This document shows, in pieces, positions 1 through 7,621 of a stretch of DNA of 21,959 nt. Position 1 is the stretch's first letter. Every line of letters begins with the position of its first letter. Both the position numbers and the translations under genes were made by a program. The notes under the pieces were generated by a model. The model searched no databases. It was not told the DNA's origin and saw only the letters and a program-made list of their open reading frames with translations. This stretch comes from GCA-016699895 sp964633435 (GTDB lineage: Bacteria > Patescibacteriota > Saccharimonadia > Saccharimonadales > Saccharimonadaceae), in contig CAZWHA010000009.1 in NCBI GenBank assembly GCA_964633435.1, forward strand, positions 1 through 21,959. The letters run 5' to 3'.

Positions 1-53
1 AGGATTTGTCCCCAGTTGCCTTCGTCACCACCGGGTGTGGGTAGTCTGACCAT
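1..53 (-). CDS. N-terminus of surface/tail-fibre-like protein (partial)
   Basis: An ATG at 53-51 opens a reading frame that leaves the left edge after 17 complete codons, giving MVRLPTPGGDEGNWGQI. A purine-rich ribosome binding site (AAAGGAG, 73-67) lies upstream, somewhat far from the ATG (about 13 nt). The start 'LPTPGGDEGNWG' resembles, from memory, the N-terminal motif of large repetitive surface or phage-tail-fibre-like proteins in Saccharibacteria and actinobacterial phages. No signal peptide is visible in the short part present. The gene lies downstream of uvrB on the same strand, across an unusual control region at 54-232. Function beyond 'surface or tail-fibre-like' is inference; the rest of the gene lies outside the window. 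Confidence 0.55.
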   Translation of the reverse strand, partial: MVRLPTPGGDEGNWGQI

Positions 54-83
54 AGTAGTATACTTTCTCCTTTCGCGGGTTTG

Positions 84-106
84 TTGGTTGATGGTAACAT
101 AACCAA
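84..106. other. Leader hairpin before the left-edge gene
   Basis: TTGGTT (84-89) and AACCAA (101-106) pair, and ATG/CAT just inside extend the stem with one bulged base. It lies between the inverted repeat and the ribosome binding site of the left-edge gene, in its presumed 5' leader. There is no T-run, so it is not an obvious terminator. Confidence 0.4.
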
Positions 107-210
107 GGGGGGTATCATAGCGGTGTGGTGGTAACGCTAGGTAGGTGGTACTAGTGTTTTTACCTGGTGATGATAGCCCTTGCGGTTATCTTGCTTCTAT
201 GATACCCCCC
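107..210. repeat. 14-bp perfect inverted repeat with 76-bp loop
   Basis: GGGGGGTATCATAG at 107-120 is the exact reverse complement of CTATGATACCCCCC at 197-210. One arm includes part of the G14 tract and the candidate -10 (TATCAT). In a transcript running through from uvrB the arms could pair around a 76-nt loop; in DNA they could flank a small invertible segment. No recombinase or T-run is seen. Confidence 0.75.
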
Positions 211-232
211 CCCCCCCCATTGATTGTGTCAA
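199..232 (-). promoter_or_regulatory. Putative G-tract (phase-variable) promoter
   Basis: Directly after the uvrB stop the minus strand reads TTGACA (232-227), 8 nt, a run of 14 G (218-205), then TATCAT (204-199). The -35 is a perfect consensus and the -10 matches 5 of 6. The spacer is 22 nt, of which 14 are G; a tract of 9 G would give the ideal 17 nt. A variable homopolymer in the promoter spacer is the arrangement known from Neisseria porA/opc and Bordetella fim. The downstream gene is the surface-like gene starting at 53. Confidence 0.5.
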
Positions 233-233
233 G

Positions 234-2198
234 CTACAGCTTAGCTTTGATTTCCGTAATGGCATCGCGCAGGTCGGCAGCACGTTCGAATTCCAGATTA
301 GCCGCTGCTAGTTCCATTTGGGCGGTTAAATCACGAATTAGACCAGCATATTCGTCCTTGGGAATTTTCGCGAGGTTTAATTTTGGTTTCTCGTCTTTCG
401 CTGGAATGATAGCACGTAACCCCTCATCAATACTCTTTGCAATCGAGGTAGGCGTAATGCCATGTTCGCGATTATATTGTTCCTGCACTGTGCGACGATT
501 ATTAGTTTCATCAATTGCCCGTCGCATTGATCCAGTAATAGTGTCGGCATACATAATGACTTTGCCCTCGAGATGGCGCGCGGCGCGGCCAATAGTCTGA
601 ACGAGGGCCGATTCAGATCGCAAAAAGCCTTCTTTGTCAGCATCGATAATCGCCACTAGCGATACCTCAGGCAGATCCAAGCCTTCGCGTAACAAGTTAA
701 TACCAACCAGCACATCATAGACACCAGACCTGAGATCACGCAGGATGTCACCACGCTCTAGCGTATCAATATCACTATGAATATAGGCGGTTTTAATGTC
801 CAGCTCGGATAAATAGGTCGATAAATCCTCGGCCATGCGTTTGGTGAGAGTGGTTACCAGTACGCGTTGACCTTTACTAATTCGATCGCGGATTTCAGCA
901 ATCAGGTCATCAACTTGGTGCTGACTAGGTCGGACTTCAATCACTGGATCCAGCAAACCAGTCGGTCGAATGACCTGGCGAATCGGCTCGGGCGAATGTT
1001 GCAACTCATAGTCAGCAGGAGTAGCCGAGACAAAAATCATTTTATTAATGTGTTTTTCGAACTCATCAAACTTCAATGGTCGATTGTCGAGCGCTGACGG
1101 CAATCGAAAACCATACTCAACCAATGTTTCTTTGCGTGCGCGATCGCCGTTGTACATACCACGCACCTGCGGAACGGTCATATGTGATTCATCAATAAAC
1201 ATCAAAAAATCATCTGGGAAATAGTCGAGCAGCGTTGCCGGTTGTTCGCCTGGTTCGCGATCGGTTAAATAACGTGAGTAGTTTTCGATCCCTTTTACAA
1301 AACCGGTCTGTTCGAGCATTTCGAGATCGAATTTAGTTCGCTGAGCGAGGCGCTGGGCTTCGAGATATTTCTGATGTTTTTCAAAATAAGCCATCCGATC
1401 ATCAAATTCAGTGTGAATATTATCGATCACACCAGCCATACGTTCACGCGGTGTCACGTAGTGACTGGTTGGAAAAATCTTGATCTCGTTTGGTTGATCG
1501 AGAATCTCACCCGTTAATGGATCGATTCGTAAAATCCGTTCGATATCGTCGCCAAAGAATTCTAGTCGCACAGCTATTTCGCTGCCGCTCGGAAAAATAT
1601 CTATCGTGTCGCCCCGTACCCTAAATGTACCGCGTGCGAAATCAATGTCGTTACGATGATACTGAATGTCATTGAGGTGACGAATGAATTTATCCTGTTT
1701 ATAGCGCTGACCGACCTGGGCAGTTATCGACATCTCGGAATAATCAGCTGGCGAGCCAATACCATAAATACAGGACACGCTAGCTACGATGATGACATCG
1801 CGTCGGGTCAGCAGCGCCGAAGTGGCCGCGTGACGTAATCTATCAATCTCTTCGTTGATCTTGGAATCCTTTTCGATATAGGTATCCGACGAGGCAATAT
1901 AGGCTTCTGGTTGATAGTAGTCAAAATACGACACGAAATAATGGACTTCATTATTAGGAAAAAACCGCTTGAATTCGCTGAATAACTGAGCGGCTAGCGT
2001 TTTGTTGTGAGCGAGCACTAGTGTTGGCTTTTGAACCTGCGCGATGACGTTCGCCATGGTAAAGGTTTTGCCAGAACCAGTCACGCCGAGCAGCGTCTGG
2101 AACTTTTCGTCACTATGTAAACCATCGACCAGCGCCGCAATCGCGGTTGGCTGATCGCCAGTTGGCTTGAATTTAGTATGCAGGGCAAACTTTGACAT
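234..2198 (-). CDS. uvrB: UvrABC excinuclease subunit B
   Basis: Damage-verifying DNA helicase of nucleotide excision repair: it receives lesions from UvrA and loads UvrC. The 654-aa length is normal for the family. Visible features are Walker A GVTGSGKT (about residues 38-45), the beta-hairpin tyrosines YFDYYQPEAY (91-100), the Walker B DESH, the motif VI sequence QTIGRAAR, and a C-terminal UVR domain (about 614-654) that contacts UvrC. The ATG at 2198 is supported by a perfect extended -10 ending 6 nt upstream, which suggests a leaderless mRNA with its own promoter. It follows the pfkB-type gene by 111 bp but is functionally unrelated to the carbon block. Confidence 0.97.
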   Translation of the reverse strand: MSKFALHTKFKPTGDQPTAIAALVDGLHSDEKFQTLLGVTGSGKTFTMANVIAQVQKPTLVLAHNKTLAAQLFSEFKRFFPNNEVHYFVSYFDYYQPEAYIASSDTYIEKDSKINEEIDRLRHAATSALLTRRDVIIVASVSCIYGIGSPADYSEMSITAQVGQRYKQDKFIRHLNDIQYHRNDIDFARGTFRVRGDTIDIFPSGSEIAVRLEFFGDDIERILRIDPLTGEILDQPNEIKIFPTSHYVTPRERMAGVIDNIHTEFDDRMAYFEKHQKYLEAQRLAQRTKFDLEMLEQTGFVKGIENYSRYLTDREPGEQPATLLDYFPDDFLMFIDESHMTVPQVRGMYNGDRARKETLVEYGFRLPSALDNRPLKFDEFEKHINKMIFVSATPADYELQHSPEPIRQVIRPTGLLDPVIEVRPSQHQVDDLIAEIRDRISKGQRVLVTTLTKRMAEDLSTYLSELDIKTAYIHSDIDTLERGDILRDLRSGVYDVLVGINLLREGLDLPEVSLVAIIDADKEGFLRSESALVQTIGRAARHLEGKVIMYADTITGSMRRAIDETNNRRTVQEQYNREHGITPTSIAKSIDEGLRAIIPAKDEKPKLNLAKIPKDEYAGLIRDLTAQMELAAANLEFERAADLRDAITEIKAKL

Positions 2199-2204
2199 CC
2201 TGCT

Positions 2205-2213
2205 ATTATAACA
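2205..2213 (-). promoter_or_regulatory. Extended -10 of uvrB
   Basis: TGTTATAAT is a perfect TGn-TATAAT extended -10, with only AGCAGG between it and the ATG. Transcription would start at or next to the start codon. No -35 match is seen at the usual distance. Confidence 0.75.
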
Positions 2214-2271
2214 TTAGGAACCGAGCGAAAAGATTGTTTGCAGGCTTTTCCGAGGTGACGACATGTTACAT

Positions 2272-2287
2272 TAGTACGATAGTACTA
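2272..2287. other. Small perfect hairpin between pfkB-type gene and uvrB
   Basis: TAGTAC-GATA-GTACTA forms a 6-bp stem with a 4-nt loop, 23 bp past the end of the pfkB-type gene. There is no following T-run on the minus strand, so a role as terminator is uncertain. The rest of 2199-2309 holds only the uvrB promoter. Confidence 0.35.
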
Positions 2288-2309
2288 CTATACCATGCCC
2301 ACCACTCTG

Positions 2310-3302
2310 TTAGTAGTTAGTCGGTCGCACGTCGATCTTCATATTTTTTAGTTGGCTGTAATCGCGTAAAATGCCGGCTTTGGCACCAATATGCTGGACG
2401 ACAGCGTCGCTATTGGCTGCGCCATAGACCAAGGCCTGTTTGATGCCGAGGCCCTTGGCATAAGCCAGCACAAAACCCGACCCAAAGGAGTCGCCAGCCC
2501 CCGTGCGATCGATTACTTTTGATGACGGATTATACAAACCCGAACTCGCAAATGAAGTTTGGTCGACGGCAATCGCGCCATTAGCCCCATCGGTACCGAC
2601 CACGACTGGACAGTAGCTATGGGCACGGCGCACCAGTTCTTCTAGCGAGGAACCAGTGAAACATCGGGCTAGCTCTTCTTTGTTAGCGAGCAGAATATCG
2701 ACATCGGCTAGTAACGGCTTTAGCTTTTTTGGCTGCGCTAGCTCGCCACGGCCCGGGTTGAAGGCAATCTTGGCACCTCGCGCCTTTATTTGATCGAATA
2801 ATCGTGACAAAATATCAAAATGTCCGTTCAAGCTCGTCACATAGGCCCAGTCAAAATCCGCCTCTATTTTAGCCAAATCAAAGTGCTCGGACTGGAAATG
2901 TGTACTGGCGCCGCGATAAGTCAGAATGGTACGTTCGCCACCTGGCGCCAACAGCAGCACTGAATAGCCAGTATGGTAGCGCGATGAATAGCTGGCATGA
3001 GTCGAATCAATGCCTTCCTCGTCGAGCATTTGCGTCACCGCGACACCAGCCGGATCATGAGCAATCTGGCCGAGGAAGAGGGCATTTTCGCCCGCCCGAG
3101 CGAACGTTGTCGCCGCGTTCGTCGCACCGCCGCCAGTTGAAAAATCGATTCGATTAACGTTGACTTTTTCGCCCAGTGGAATATTAAAAAAACATTCCTC
3201 GGGACTCTCGCAGACTGGCGCTAATTCCGGCGAATGCGACAAAAACACGTCCTGTACTGCCGAGCCGACACACAGAAAAGTAAGAGGTCTCGACCTAGCC
3301 AC
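2310..3302 (-). CDS. PfkB-family carbohydrate/nucleoside kinase
   Basis: ATP-dependent kinase of the ribokinase/PfkB superfamily, 330 aa. The N-terminal substrate/lid motif TGGGATNAATTFARAG and the C-terminal GAGDSF signature (268-273, with D271 as catalytic base) are intact. Substrate cannot be read from sequence: ribose, fructose, fructose-6-phosphate, tagatose-6-phosphate or adenosine are all possible. Its start is a GTG that directly abuts the TAG of fba, with GGCGGTG upstream, so it is translated from the fba message. Position last in a pentose/glycolysis operon favours a sugar or sugar-phosphate substrate. No classical phosphofructokinase (PfkA) is visible in the window, so a phosphofructokinase-like role is worth considering but unproven. 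Confidence 0.88.
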   Translation of the reverse strand: MARSRPLTFLCVGSAVQDVFLSHSPELAPVCESPEECFFNIPLGEKVNVNRIDFSTGGGATNAATTFARAGENALFLGQIAHDPAGVAVTQMLDEEGIDSTHASYSSRYHTGYSVLLLAPGGERTILTYRGASTHFQSEHFDLAKIEADFDWAYVTSLNGHFDILSRLFDQIKARGAKIAFNPGRGELAQPKKLKPLLADVDILLANKEELARCFTGSSLEELVRRAHSYCPVVVGTDGANGAIAVDQTSFASSGLYNPSSKVIDRTGAGDSFGSGFVLAYAKGLGIKQALVYGAANSDAVVQHIGAKAGILRDYSQLKNMKIDVRPTNY

Positions 3303-4208
3303 CTAGAGCACCGCCTTTCCGGCCGAACCAAAGGCTGAAATCTTGCTTTCCACCACTTTTTGAACCTCATCCCGCACTGCGCCCATGAGCTTGAATACGG
3401 CATATTGGTCTGGGTTCTCGCGCAAGACTCGTTCCAAGGTCGTACGATAAACAATTCTGAGATCGCTATTGATATTAATCTTGCTAACACCAATCTGAGC
3501 GGCCGACTCAAAGTAATGGAGTGGCGTGCCGGAACCACCATGCAGGCTAATATTACAACCAATGGCTTCATGAATTGCCCTTAACAGATCCAGATCCAGC
3601 TCTTTTGGCACCGGATATTTGCCGTGCAGATTGCCAACCGCCGCCGCAAAGGTATCGATTCCGGTAGCTTCAACGAAAGCGCTGGCGCCATCCGGGGTAG
3701 AAAAAGTCTTCTTGATCTCTTCGTAATCGATAGTCTCGGTATGTAGATTTGATGAACCACCAAAATAATGGGGTTCACTTTCAATCAAGGCACCAGTAAA
3801 TTTAGCGTACTCTGCAACCTCTCTCGTGGCACGAATAATTTCCTCGTCACTCGCATCATGATTGGCTTGGCTAATATCGATATGAATAAATTCGTAGCCA
3901 ACATCAATCGCTGCCTTGCAGGCTTCGACGGTTGGGCTGTGATCGAGGTTGATATACATTTCAATCCCCAGCTCTTCGCGGTAATTATCGACCAAATCAC
4001 GCATATTTTCGAGTCCCATAGCCTGAACTTCGTCATGGCTGACCTCGACCAGGACGGGTGAGTTCAAGTTTTTGGCGGCAGCTGCAATAGCCCGCAGCGT
4101 TTCCTGATCATCGACATTAAACGCACCAACGGCAAAATGCTGTGTCCGAGCTCGCTGCATCAAATGTCGCGCGCGTAGCGTTCGCTCTCTGATTTCCCTG
4201 ATTGACAT
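3303..4208 (-). CDS. fba: Class II fructose-bisphosphate aldolase family
   Basis: Zinc-dependent aldolase joining dihydroxyacetone phosphate with glyceraldehyde-3-phosphate, or with erythrose-4-phosphate to give sedoheptulose-1,7-bisphosphate. The 301-aa sequence has the class II pattern: LDH (D89, H90), GNLHGKY (H185), SLHGGSG (H213) and a NINSD phosphate-binding segment (about 246-249). Class II aldolases with tagatose-bisphosphate or other ketose specificity look similar. It starts 27 bp after tktC, with a strong GGGAGGG ribosome binding site and its own extended -10 inside the tktC 3' end. It abuts the following kinase gene directly. Confidence 0.9.
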   Translation of the reverse strand: MSIREIRERTLRARHLMQRARTQHFAVGAFNVDDQETLRAIAAAAKNLNSPVLVEVSHDEVQAMGLENMRDLVDNYREELGIEMYINLDHSPTVEACKAAIDVGYEFIHIDISQANHDASDEEIIRATREVAEYAKFTGALIESEPHYFGGSSNLHTETIDYEEIKKTFSTPDGASAFVEATGIDTFAAAVGNLHGKYPVPKELDLDLLRAIHEAIGCNISLHGGSGTPLHYFESAAQIGVSKININSDLRIVYRTTLERVLRENPDQYAVFKLMGAVRDEVQKVVESKISAFGSAGKAVL

Positions 4209-4235
4209 GTTCCCTCCCGAAATTTGAATTTATGC

Positions 4236-5228
4236 TTATATTGTAGCACTTTGATCTGACTGCGACAAAAATTCCGTGATAGTCTGGGCTATTTTATCCG
4301 CAGTGAGGCCGTAATAGTCGAGTAGTTCGGCCGCCGAACCGGATTGTCCAAACTGATCGTCGACACCGATTCGCTTCATTCTAGTTGGTAATTTTTCACC
4401 CAACAGCTCAGCGATTGCCGAACCAAATCCGCCAGCAATCTGATGCTCCTCGGCCGTGACGACCAATTTCGTTTTAGTAACACTAGCAATGATCGTCTGC
4501 TCATCGAGTGGCTTGATCGTCGGCACGTGAACCACCTCGACTGAAATGTTCTGTTTGTCCAGTTGCTCGGCCGCGAGCAGCGCTTGTGCCGTCATCGTGC
4601 CAGTCGCGAGCAGTGACAAATCTGTGCCTTCGCGTAAAACATACGCCTTGCCAATTTCAAATGATGAATCAATAGTTGAAAAGATCGGCGACTTTTCGCG
4701 GGCCAGGCGAATATAATTTGGTCGCGGATCACCAGCGACCGCCTGGGCTACTTTTTCGGCCTCGACCGCATCACCCGGCGCAATCACTACCATATTTGGC
4801 AATGTTCGCATCAAGGCAATATCTTCGAGAATCTGATGCGTCGCACCATCGGGGCCAACATTAAGTCCAGCGTGCGAGCCAACAATCTTGACCGGCTGAT
4901 TATTCAGCGCAATCGTGGTTCTGATCTGTTCCCAATTACGCCCAGGACTGAATGCAGCGTAGCTACCGGCAAACGGAATTTTGCCGACATGAGCCATGCC
5001 AGATGCCACGGTTACCATATTTTGCTCCGCGATACCGACCTCGATAAAGCGCTCTGGAAACCGCTCGGCAAAATGATGGAAATGTACGGATTCGGCCAAG
5101 TCTGCCGTTAGCGCCACAACATTAATATTGCTTTCACCAGCTAACGCTAAGCCACGGCCAAACCCAGCGCGGGTGGAATCTTGATCAAATTCACCGTGAA
5201 AAAACTTCTCGTTCAAATTATAAATCAT
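4236..5228 (-). CDS. tktC: Transketolase C-terminal half (split enzyme)
   Basis: Carries the pyrimidine-binding and C-terminal domains of transketolase, 330 aa. The segment FIEVGIAEQNM holds the conserved glutamate that activates thiamine diphosphate, followed by FSPGRNWEQIR and GPDGATHQILEDIALMR as expected of the family. It must pair with the N-terminal half encoded at 6759-7589 to transfer two-carbon ketol units between sugar phosphates. Its ATG overlaps the stop of the preceding kinase (ATGA, 5228-5225), with AGAGGAG as ribosome binding site. Most split transketolases have adjacent halves; here two other genes lie between. A DXS-like enzyme is less likely because the N-terminal half is transketolase-like. 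Confidence 0.93.
   Translation of the reverse strand: MIYNLNEKFFHGEFDQDSTRAGFGRGLALAGESNINVVALTADLAESVHFHHFAERFPERFIEVGIAEQNMVTVASGMAHVGKIPFAGSYAAFSPGRNWEQIRTTIALNNQPVKIVGSHAGLNVGPDGATHQILEDIALMRTLPNMVVIAPGDAVEAEKVAQAVAGDPRPNYIRLAREKSPIFSTIDSSFEIGKAYVLREGTDLSLLATGTMTAQALLAAEQLDKQNISVEVVHVPTIKPLDEQTIIASVTKTKLVVTAEEHQIAGGFGSAIAELLGEKLPTRMKRIGVDDQFGQSGSAAELLDYYGLTADKIAQTITEFLSQSDQSATI
4240..4268 (-). promoter_or_regulatory. Internal promoter of fba
   Basis: TGCTACAAT (4248-4240) is an extended -10, and TTGTCG (4268-4263) sits 17 nt further up as a partial -35. It overlaps the last codons and stop region of tktC. The predicted leader is about 25 nt and carries CGGGAGGG, so this gene is not leaderless, unlike several neighbours. 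Confidence 0.6.
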
Positions 5229-6205
5229 ATCGCTCCTCTTATTAAATCAACCAGCAGATCACGTGACATTTTCTCAACCTGTTCAGCAACGTCATCGCGC
5301 GATGGATCAATTTCGCGCCAAATCCTAAACTCGGAATTGCGCAATTTTTCTAACAGTAAATCGTCTTTTGGCGCCGTATCATTCCCCATCGCCAACAAAC
5401 TGTCTGGGCCACCAAAAACTTCATGCCGCTGGTTGGGATGATTCTTGATTTTTTTCTCGATCCAATCACGTGGTGGATTAATGTGAATCAAGACAACTTT
5501 ATAACCAACTTTGCGCAGATCTGTCAGCATTGTCAGATTATTGCCAGCTTTAAAGTCAAGAAATAGATTGTGGCGCTGACGAGCGAAATCGTAGACTAAA
5601 TCATCCGCACCGGCGGGTGGCAAAGAATTGCTATAGTTCCTTTCCGTTGCAAAATTATAACCCGCTCGAAAAATTCGCGTTCGAAACTCATCGGCGCTAA
5701 TTCTGAGTGCACCAATAGCTCGAGCCAGGCTAGCTATCGACGAACTCTTGCCTGCTGCTGTGTAACCGATCGCCGCCAACGCGATGGGCTGATTATCCAC
5801 GAGAATGTCTGCACGGTAATCCTGATAAACCTCGTTCAGCAAATCTTCTGGTGCGTCTGGCAATAATAGCCATGAACGAAAACCATCAAAAAACGGCGTC
5901 AAGATACTGCGAACTTCGTCAGGCAGGTCTTTCACTTCGTCAGGTAAAACCTTGTAAAAACTTTCATCGCCACGAAAGTTCTTAAGCAGAAAATAATATG
6001 TTTCATCCTCGGCTGGAATCGATGGCAACTTTTGAAAAAACTTTACGTTTTCAGTTACAACATCAAGACCGGCTGAATCCAAAATTCTTTTTGCTGCATT
6101 CAATGGAACTTCGCCTTCTTGAATTTCGCCGTCTAAGAATTGACCATTTTCACGCAAGAAGACCATTCTGTCTGTTGACACCGGGAAAACTTTAACTACT
6201 TTCAT
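5225..6205 (-). CDS. P-loop kinase with degenerate Nudix-like N-terminus
   Basis: A 326-aa protein of unclear function. The C-terminal half has a Walker A motif GYTAAGKSS (147-155), then ISADEFRTR (169-177), and HINPPRDWIEKK near 251. This layout fits small-molecule kinases of the gluconate/shikimate/zeta-toxin type. The first 80 or so residues look like a Nudix fold (GEVPLNAAKRILDSAGL about 31-47), but the catalytic REUxEE glutamates are missing, so it would be a binding or structural domain at most. Both ends overlap the neighbours by 4 bp (ATGA), so it is tightly co-translated with the phosphatase and tktC. That context suggests a sugar or sugar-phosphate substrate. Neither the domain call nor the substrate is certain. 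Confidence 0.7.
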   Translation of the reverse strand: MKVVKVFPVSTDRMVFLRENGQFLDGEIQEGEVPLNAAKRILDSAGLDVVTENVKFFQKLPSIPAEDETYYFLLKNFRGDESFYKVLPDEVKDLPDEVRSILTPFFDGFRSWLLLPDAPEDLLNEVYQDYRADILVDNQPIALAAIGYTAAGKSSSIASLARAIGALRISADEFRTRIFRAGYNFATERNYSNSLPPAGADDLVYDFARQRHNLFLDFKAGNNLTMLTDLRKVGYKVVLIHINPPRDWIEKKIKNHPNQRHEVFGGPDSLLAMGNDTAPKDDLLLEKLRNSEFRIWREIDPSRDDVAEQVEKMSRDLLVDLIRGAI

Positions 6206-6762
6206 AAGGCTTCTCCCTGCCTGTTCTGGCTATCAAACTCTATTATTTCGCCATTTTCGGTGCGATTAATCCGTAAATTGCCTTTCCATGGCAACTGATG
6301 AAAATAAGCATGGAAAGCATGTCGAACGCCGCCATGCGAAACCACTAGAATAGTCTGATCCCCATATCTAGTAGACAAGTCGTTCAGAAAGCTGTAGACT
6401 CTTTCAAAAAAATCTGAGGCTCTCTCGCCACCCTCTACGATCAATTCGTCATCGAAATCAAATAATTTGTTCCACTCGTCTAGGCTGGGCGCTTTTGAGA
6501 GCGCCCCAGCATAACGTTCTTTGATACGTTCATCAAACTGAATCTCCTGGCTATGATACTCATTGATAATTTCTGCGGTTTTCTTGGCCCGGCGTAGCGG
6601 TGAGCTAATTATGATGTCAAATGATGTATCTTTTAATTGGTTGCGAGCTTGCTGTGCCTGTTCGATGCCAATTTCATTGAGTTCATGATCAATATCGCCA
6701 CTTGCATACGCCTTGCCAGCGTTAAAGTCAGTCTGTCCATGTCGCACAAAATAAATCTTCAT
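6202..6762 (-). CDS. Histidine phosphatase family protein
   Basis: A 186-aa member of the phosphoglycerate mutase/phosphatase superfamily. It has RHGQT (H8 as phospho-acceptor), SSPLRRAKKTAE (R57), an acid residue near E82, and VSHGGVRH (H143). The ATG at 6762 is preferred over an in-frame upstream start at 6825 because it overlaps the tktN stop (ATGA) and has GGAGGTG just upstream. It could be a phosphoglycerate mutase or a sugar phosphatase. The small size and position between transketolase halves favour a phosphatase. Yeast Shb17, a sedoheptulose-1,7-bisphosphatase, belongs to this superfamily, and that is my leading inference. Its stop overlaps the kinase start. Confidence 0.85.
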   Translation of the reverse strand: MKIYFVRHGQTDFNAGKAYASGDIDHELNEIGIEQAQQARNQLKDTSFDIIISSPLRRAKKTAEIINEYHSQEIQFDERIKERYAGALSKAPSLDEWNKLFDFDDELIVEGGERASDFFERVYSFLNDLSTRYGDQTILVVSHGGVRHAFHAYFHQLPWKGNLRINRTENGEIIEFDSQNRQGEAL

Positions 6763-7589
6763 AACACCTCCAGCTGCGCCAGGGCTCGCTCGGCTTCTTC
6801 TGCGGTTGGTGGTTTGCCGTGCCAATGATAATCGTTCTCCATGAAATCAACGCCTTTACCGGGGATCGTATAGGCAATGATCACCGTCGGACGCTCAGTG
6901 ACGGCTCGAGTCATTTGGCAGGCATCGATAAAGTTCTCGATATTATTGCCATCAACCTGCAAAACATGCCAGCCAAAGCTCTCCCATTTGTCGGTTAGCG
7001 GCTCGAGCGGCATGACGTCCTCGGTCGTGCCGTCAATCTGAATATTATTTCGATCAACGATGACTGTCAGGTTCGCCAGGCGATACTTGTTCGCGAACAT
7101 GATCGCTTCCCAATTGTTACCTTCGTCCAGCTCGCCGTCGCCGGTCAAAACATAGATGTGACGTTTATTATTGTGATCAAAGTTTTTTATTGCATAGGCC
7201 ATGCCAGCAGCCTGACTAATACCGCAGCCGAGCGGTCCACTGGTCGTTTCGAGCCACGGCAACTTTTCGCGCTCGGGATGACCCTGGAGGCGCGAACCAA
7301 ATTGGCGCAAAGTCATCAGCTCTTCCTCTGGAATTAACCCGGCTTCTGCCAACGTTGCATATTGGACCGGGACAAGATGACCCGCCGACAATACGAAAAT
7401 ATCTCGGCTTGGATCAGCAGAGTTTTCGTGGTTGTAGCGTAAAATATCGAAGTAGAGAGATGCAAAAATATCAGCCAGACCGAGCGGTCCAGCTGCATGA
7501 CCGCTGCCAGCCTGGGCCAACATCTTTATCACATTACGTCGAATGTTGAGGCTATGGCGTTGAAGTTCACGAAGTTTCGCCGGATGCAT
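6759..7589 (-). CDS. tktN: Transketolase N-terminal half (split enzyme)
   Basis: Thiamine-diphosphate-binding half of transketolase, 276 aa. Family features are GSGHAAG (H31), LSAGH (67-71), GPLGCGISQAAGMA, and the ThDP/Mg motif running from GDG (150-152) to NN (181-182). Together with tktC it catalyses xylulose-5-phosphate/fructose-6-phosphate ketol transfers in the non-oxidative pentose pathway. The ATG at 7589 lies 6 nt after an extended -10, so the message is probably leaderless and starts a new transcript after rpe. The C-terminus is coupled to the phosphatase by an ATGA overlap. Confidence 0.95.
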   Translation of the reverse strand: MHPAKLRELQRHSLNIRRNVIKMLAQAGSGHAAGPLGLADIFASLYFDILRYNHENSADPSRDIFVLSAGHLVPVQYATLAEAGLIPEEELMTLRQFGSRLQGHPEREKLPWLETTSGPLGCGISQAAGMAYAIKNFDHNNKRHIYVLTGDGELDEGNNWEAIMFANKYRLANLTVIVDRNNIQIDGTTEDVMPLEPLTDKWESFGWHVLQVDGNNIENFIDACQMTRAVTERPTVIIAYTIPGKGVDFMENDYHWHGKPPTAEEAERALAQLEVL

Positions 7590-7595
7590 GCCTCT

Positions 7596-7604
7596 ATTTT
7601 AGCA
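7596..7604 (-). promoter_or_regulatory. Extended -10 of tktN
   Basis: TGCTAAAAT (TGn plus TAAAAT) is followed by AGAGGC and the ATG. The spacing predicts a leaderless transcript. AGAGG is too close to the ATG (1 nt) to act as a normal ribosome binding site. No -35 is seen. Confidence 0.65.
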
Positions 7605-7621
7605 TAACTTCTTTCGGTGGA

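Noticed and set aside
107..210. Invertible promoter switch like fimS
   Set aside because: The inverted repeat is there, but no recombinase gene is in the window and the -35 and most of the G tract lie outside the segment, so inversion is kept only as an option.
145..600. Plus-strand open frame of 151 codons antisense to the uvrB 3' end
   Set aside because: It lies over uvrB, which is certain, and has no ribosome binding site; its start falls in the G-tract/inverted-repeat region. It is a shadow frame.
6763..6825. N-terminal extension of the histidine phosphatase (MARQTTNRR...)
   Set aside because: It lies inside tktN in another frame; the ATGA overlap, the GGAGGTG site and the family start at MKIYFVRHG all favour 6762.
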